Assembly: GCF_009770985.1 (NCBI RefSeq) | Contig: NZ_WSRW01000003.1 | Span: 62,001-126,000 of the forward strand | Direction of reading: 5' to 3' | DNA length: 64,000 nucleotides | Source of the DNA: Mucilaginibacter lacusdianchii | GTDB lineage: Bacteria; Bacteroidota; Bacteroidia; Sphingobacteriales; Sphingobacteriaceae | Part shown: positions 63,405 to 64,000 of the stretch, in pieces | How the letters are laid out: every line of letters starts with the position of its first letter | Position numbering within the stretch: the first letter of the stretch is position 1 | Position numbers and translations under genes: made by a program | Notes under the pieces: generated by a model | What the model was told of the DNA's origin: nothing | The model's input: only the letters and a program-made list of their open reading frames with translations | The model's database searches: none

Positions 63405-64000
63405 ATGGCAAAACAAATACGTCGTAAGCTGGCAAAAAGTGCAATTGTTGTATTGGGATTATTATTTGCCCGTAATGCTGATGCACAGGTGCATGAAATT
63501 TCTAAAAAGTATCAGGCTCCTACCGATCCGGCCGTTCAGGCAAAACTGGCCCACTGGCAGGATTTGAAATTTGGCTTGTTTATGCACTGGGGCACTTACT
63601 CGCAATGGGGAGTGGTAGAAAGCTGGAGTATTTGTCCCGAAGATGAAGGCTGGACGCAGCGTAAAGGCCCGTACGGCGCCGATTACAACCAGTACAAGCA
63701 AGCTTACGAAAATTTGCAAAAAAGCTTCAATCCGCAAAAGTTCAATCCCGAAAAATGGGTAAAGGCGGCTAAAGATGCCGGTATGAAATACGTAGTATTT
63801 ACTACCAAGCATCATGATGGCTTTTCCATGTTTGACACTAAACAATCTGATTACAAGATAACTGACCCTAAATCGCCATTCGCCAGCAACCCGCGGGCTA
63901 ACGTTACGAAAGAGATATTCAACGCTTTTAGGAAAGATAACTTCATGATCGGCGCTTATTTTTCAAAGCCCGACTGGCACTCGCCTTACTACTGGTGGCC
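63405..64000 (+). CDS. Alpha-L-fucosidase, GH29, C-terminus cut by the window edge
   Basis: About 198 codons are visible, open to the right edge. A signal peptide (1-24, ending A-D-A-Q) is followed by the start of the GH29 TIM barrel with W-Q-D-L-K-F-G-L-F-M-H-W-G-T-Y-S, then F-N-P-E-K-W-V-K-A-A-K-D-A-G-M-K-Y and T-T-K-H-H-D-G-F-S-M-F-D, all hallmarks. It removes terminal L-fucose from glycans in the periplasm or outside. Catalytic Asp and general acid lie further on and cannot be checked. It is cotranscribed with the ROK regulator. Confidence 0.93.
   Translation, partial: MAKQIRRKLAKSAIVVLGLLFARNADAQVHEISKKYQAPTDPAVQAKLAHWQDLKFGLFMHWGTYSQWGVVESWSICPEDEGWTQRKGPYGADYNQYKQAYENLQKSFNPQKFNPEKWVKAAKDAGMKYVVFTTKHHDGFSMFDTKQSDYKITDPKSPFASNPRANVTKEIFNAFRKDNFMIGAYFSKPDWHSPYYWW

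Noticed and set aside
1..64000. tRNA, rRNA, CRISPR, insertion sequence or prophage
   Set aside because: No cloverleaf, regular repeat-spacer pattern, transposase or phage structural gene was recognised on reading both strands.

Overview
The window is chromosomal DNA of a Bacteroidota bacterium, most likely in the Sphingobacteriaceae (Mucilaginibacter/Pedobacter-like). The grounds are a TonB-dependent receptor with an N-terminal carboxypeptidase-regulatory-like domain, a Kdp operon with a porin and a split KdpD, a 59-residue histone H1-like protein, DUF4369/TlpA thioredoxins, a TAnnTTTG-type promoter, and little Shine-Dalgarno signal. This assignment comes from recognised families, not from a database search. 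I saw no rRNA, tRNA, CRISPR array, insertion sequence or prophage.

Layout. 1-2.7 kb: small lipoprotein and secreted-protein genes of unknown role; the first runs off the left edge. 2.9-8.7 kb: a tripartite RND efflux operon (outer-membrane factor, pump, adaptor). 8.7-14.9 kb: a flavin-dependent oxidoreductase, an MHS-type transporter, a histone H1-like gene and a secreted GH31 glycosidase. 15.2-20.2 kb: a probable sulfur-anion locus (TauE/SafE permease, DUF1634 protein and FadR-type regulator, divergent from a FAD oxidoreductase and a YeiH-type permease), with a decayed coding remnant between the two arms. 20.4-23.4 kb: a fused trehalose-phosphate synthase/phosphatase and small proteins. 23.7-33.0 kb: the high-affinity K+ uptake locus (small membrane peptide, kdpF, kdpA, kdpB, kdpC, porin, KdpD sensor half, separate histidine kinase, membrane protein), with no response regulator.

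33.3-42.3 kb: alcohol dehydrogenase, DoxX-like protein, TlpA thioredoxin, a SAM-I riboswitch in front of a cysteine desulfurase gene, a 984-residue multi-PAS kinase, and a divergent HxlR regulator/azoreductase pair. 42.7-48.1 kb: an Oar-like TonB receptor followed by a secreted esterase and a glycerophosphodiesterase. 48.3-55.4 kb: a Na+/H+ antiporter, a DUF421 protein, MsrA and two adjacent PAS histidine kinases. 55.7-57.5 kb: a Crp/Fnr regulator with a likely operator in front of a PRISE-like reductase. 57.7-61.8 kb: two convergent gene pairs (patatin phospholipase plus SLOG-like protein; amidase without a signal peptide plus nucleoside-deoxyribosyltransferase-like/helical-repeat protein). 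62.2-64.0 kb: a ROK regulator and the start of a GH29 alpha-L-fucosidase.

The best candidate for an undescribed system is the 57.7-61.8 kb block. It joins two lytic enzymes acting on membrane and cell wall, neither with an export signal, to two proteins with nucleotide-sensor-like domains of the kind found in bacterial conflict systems. Functional linkage is an inference from adjacency and domain content.
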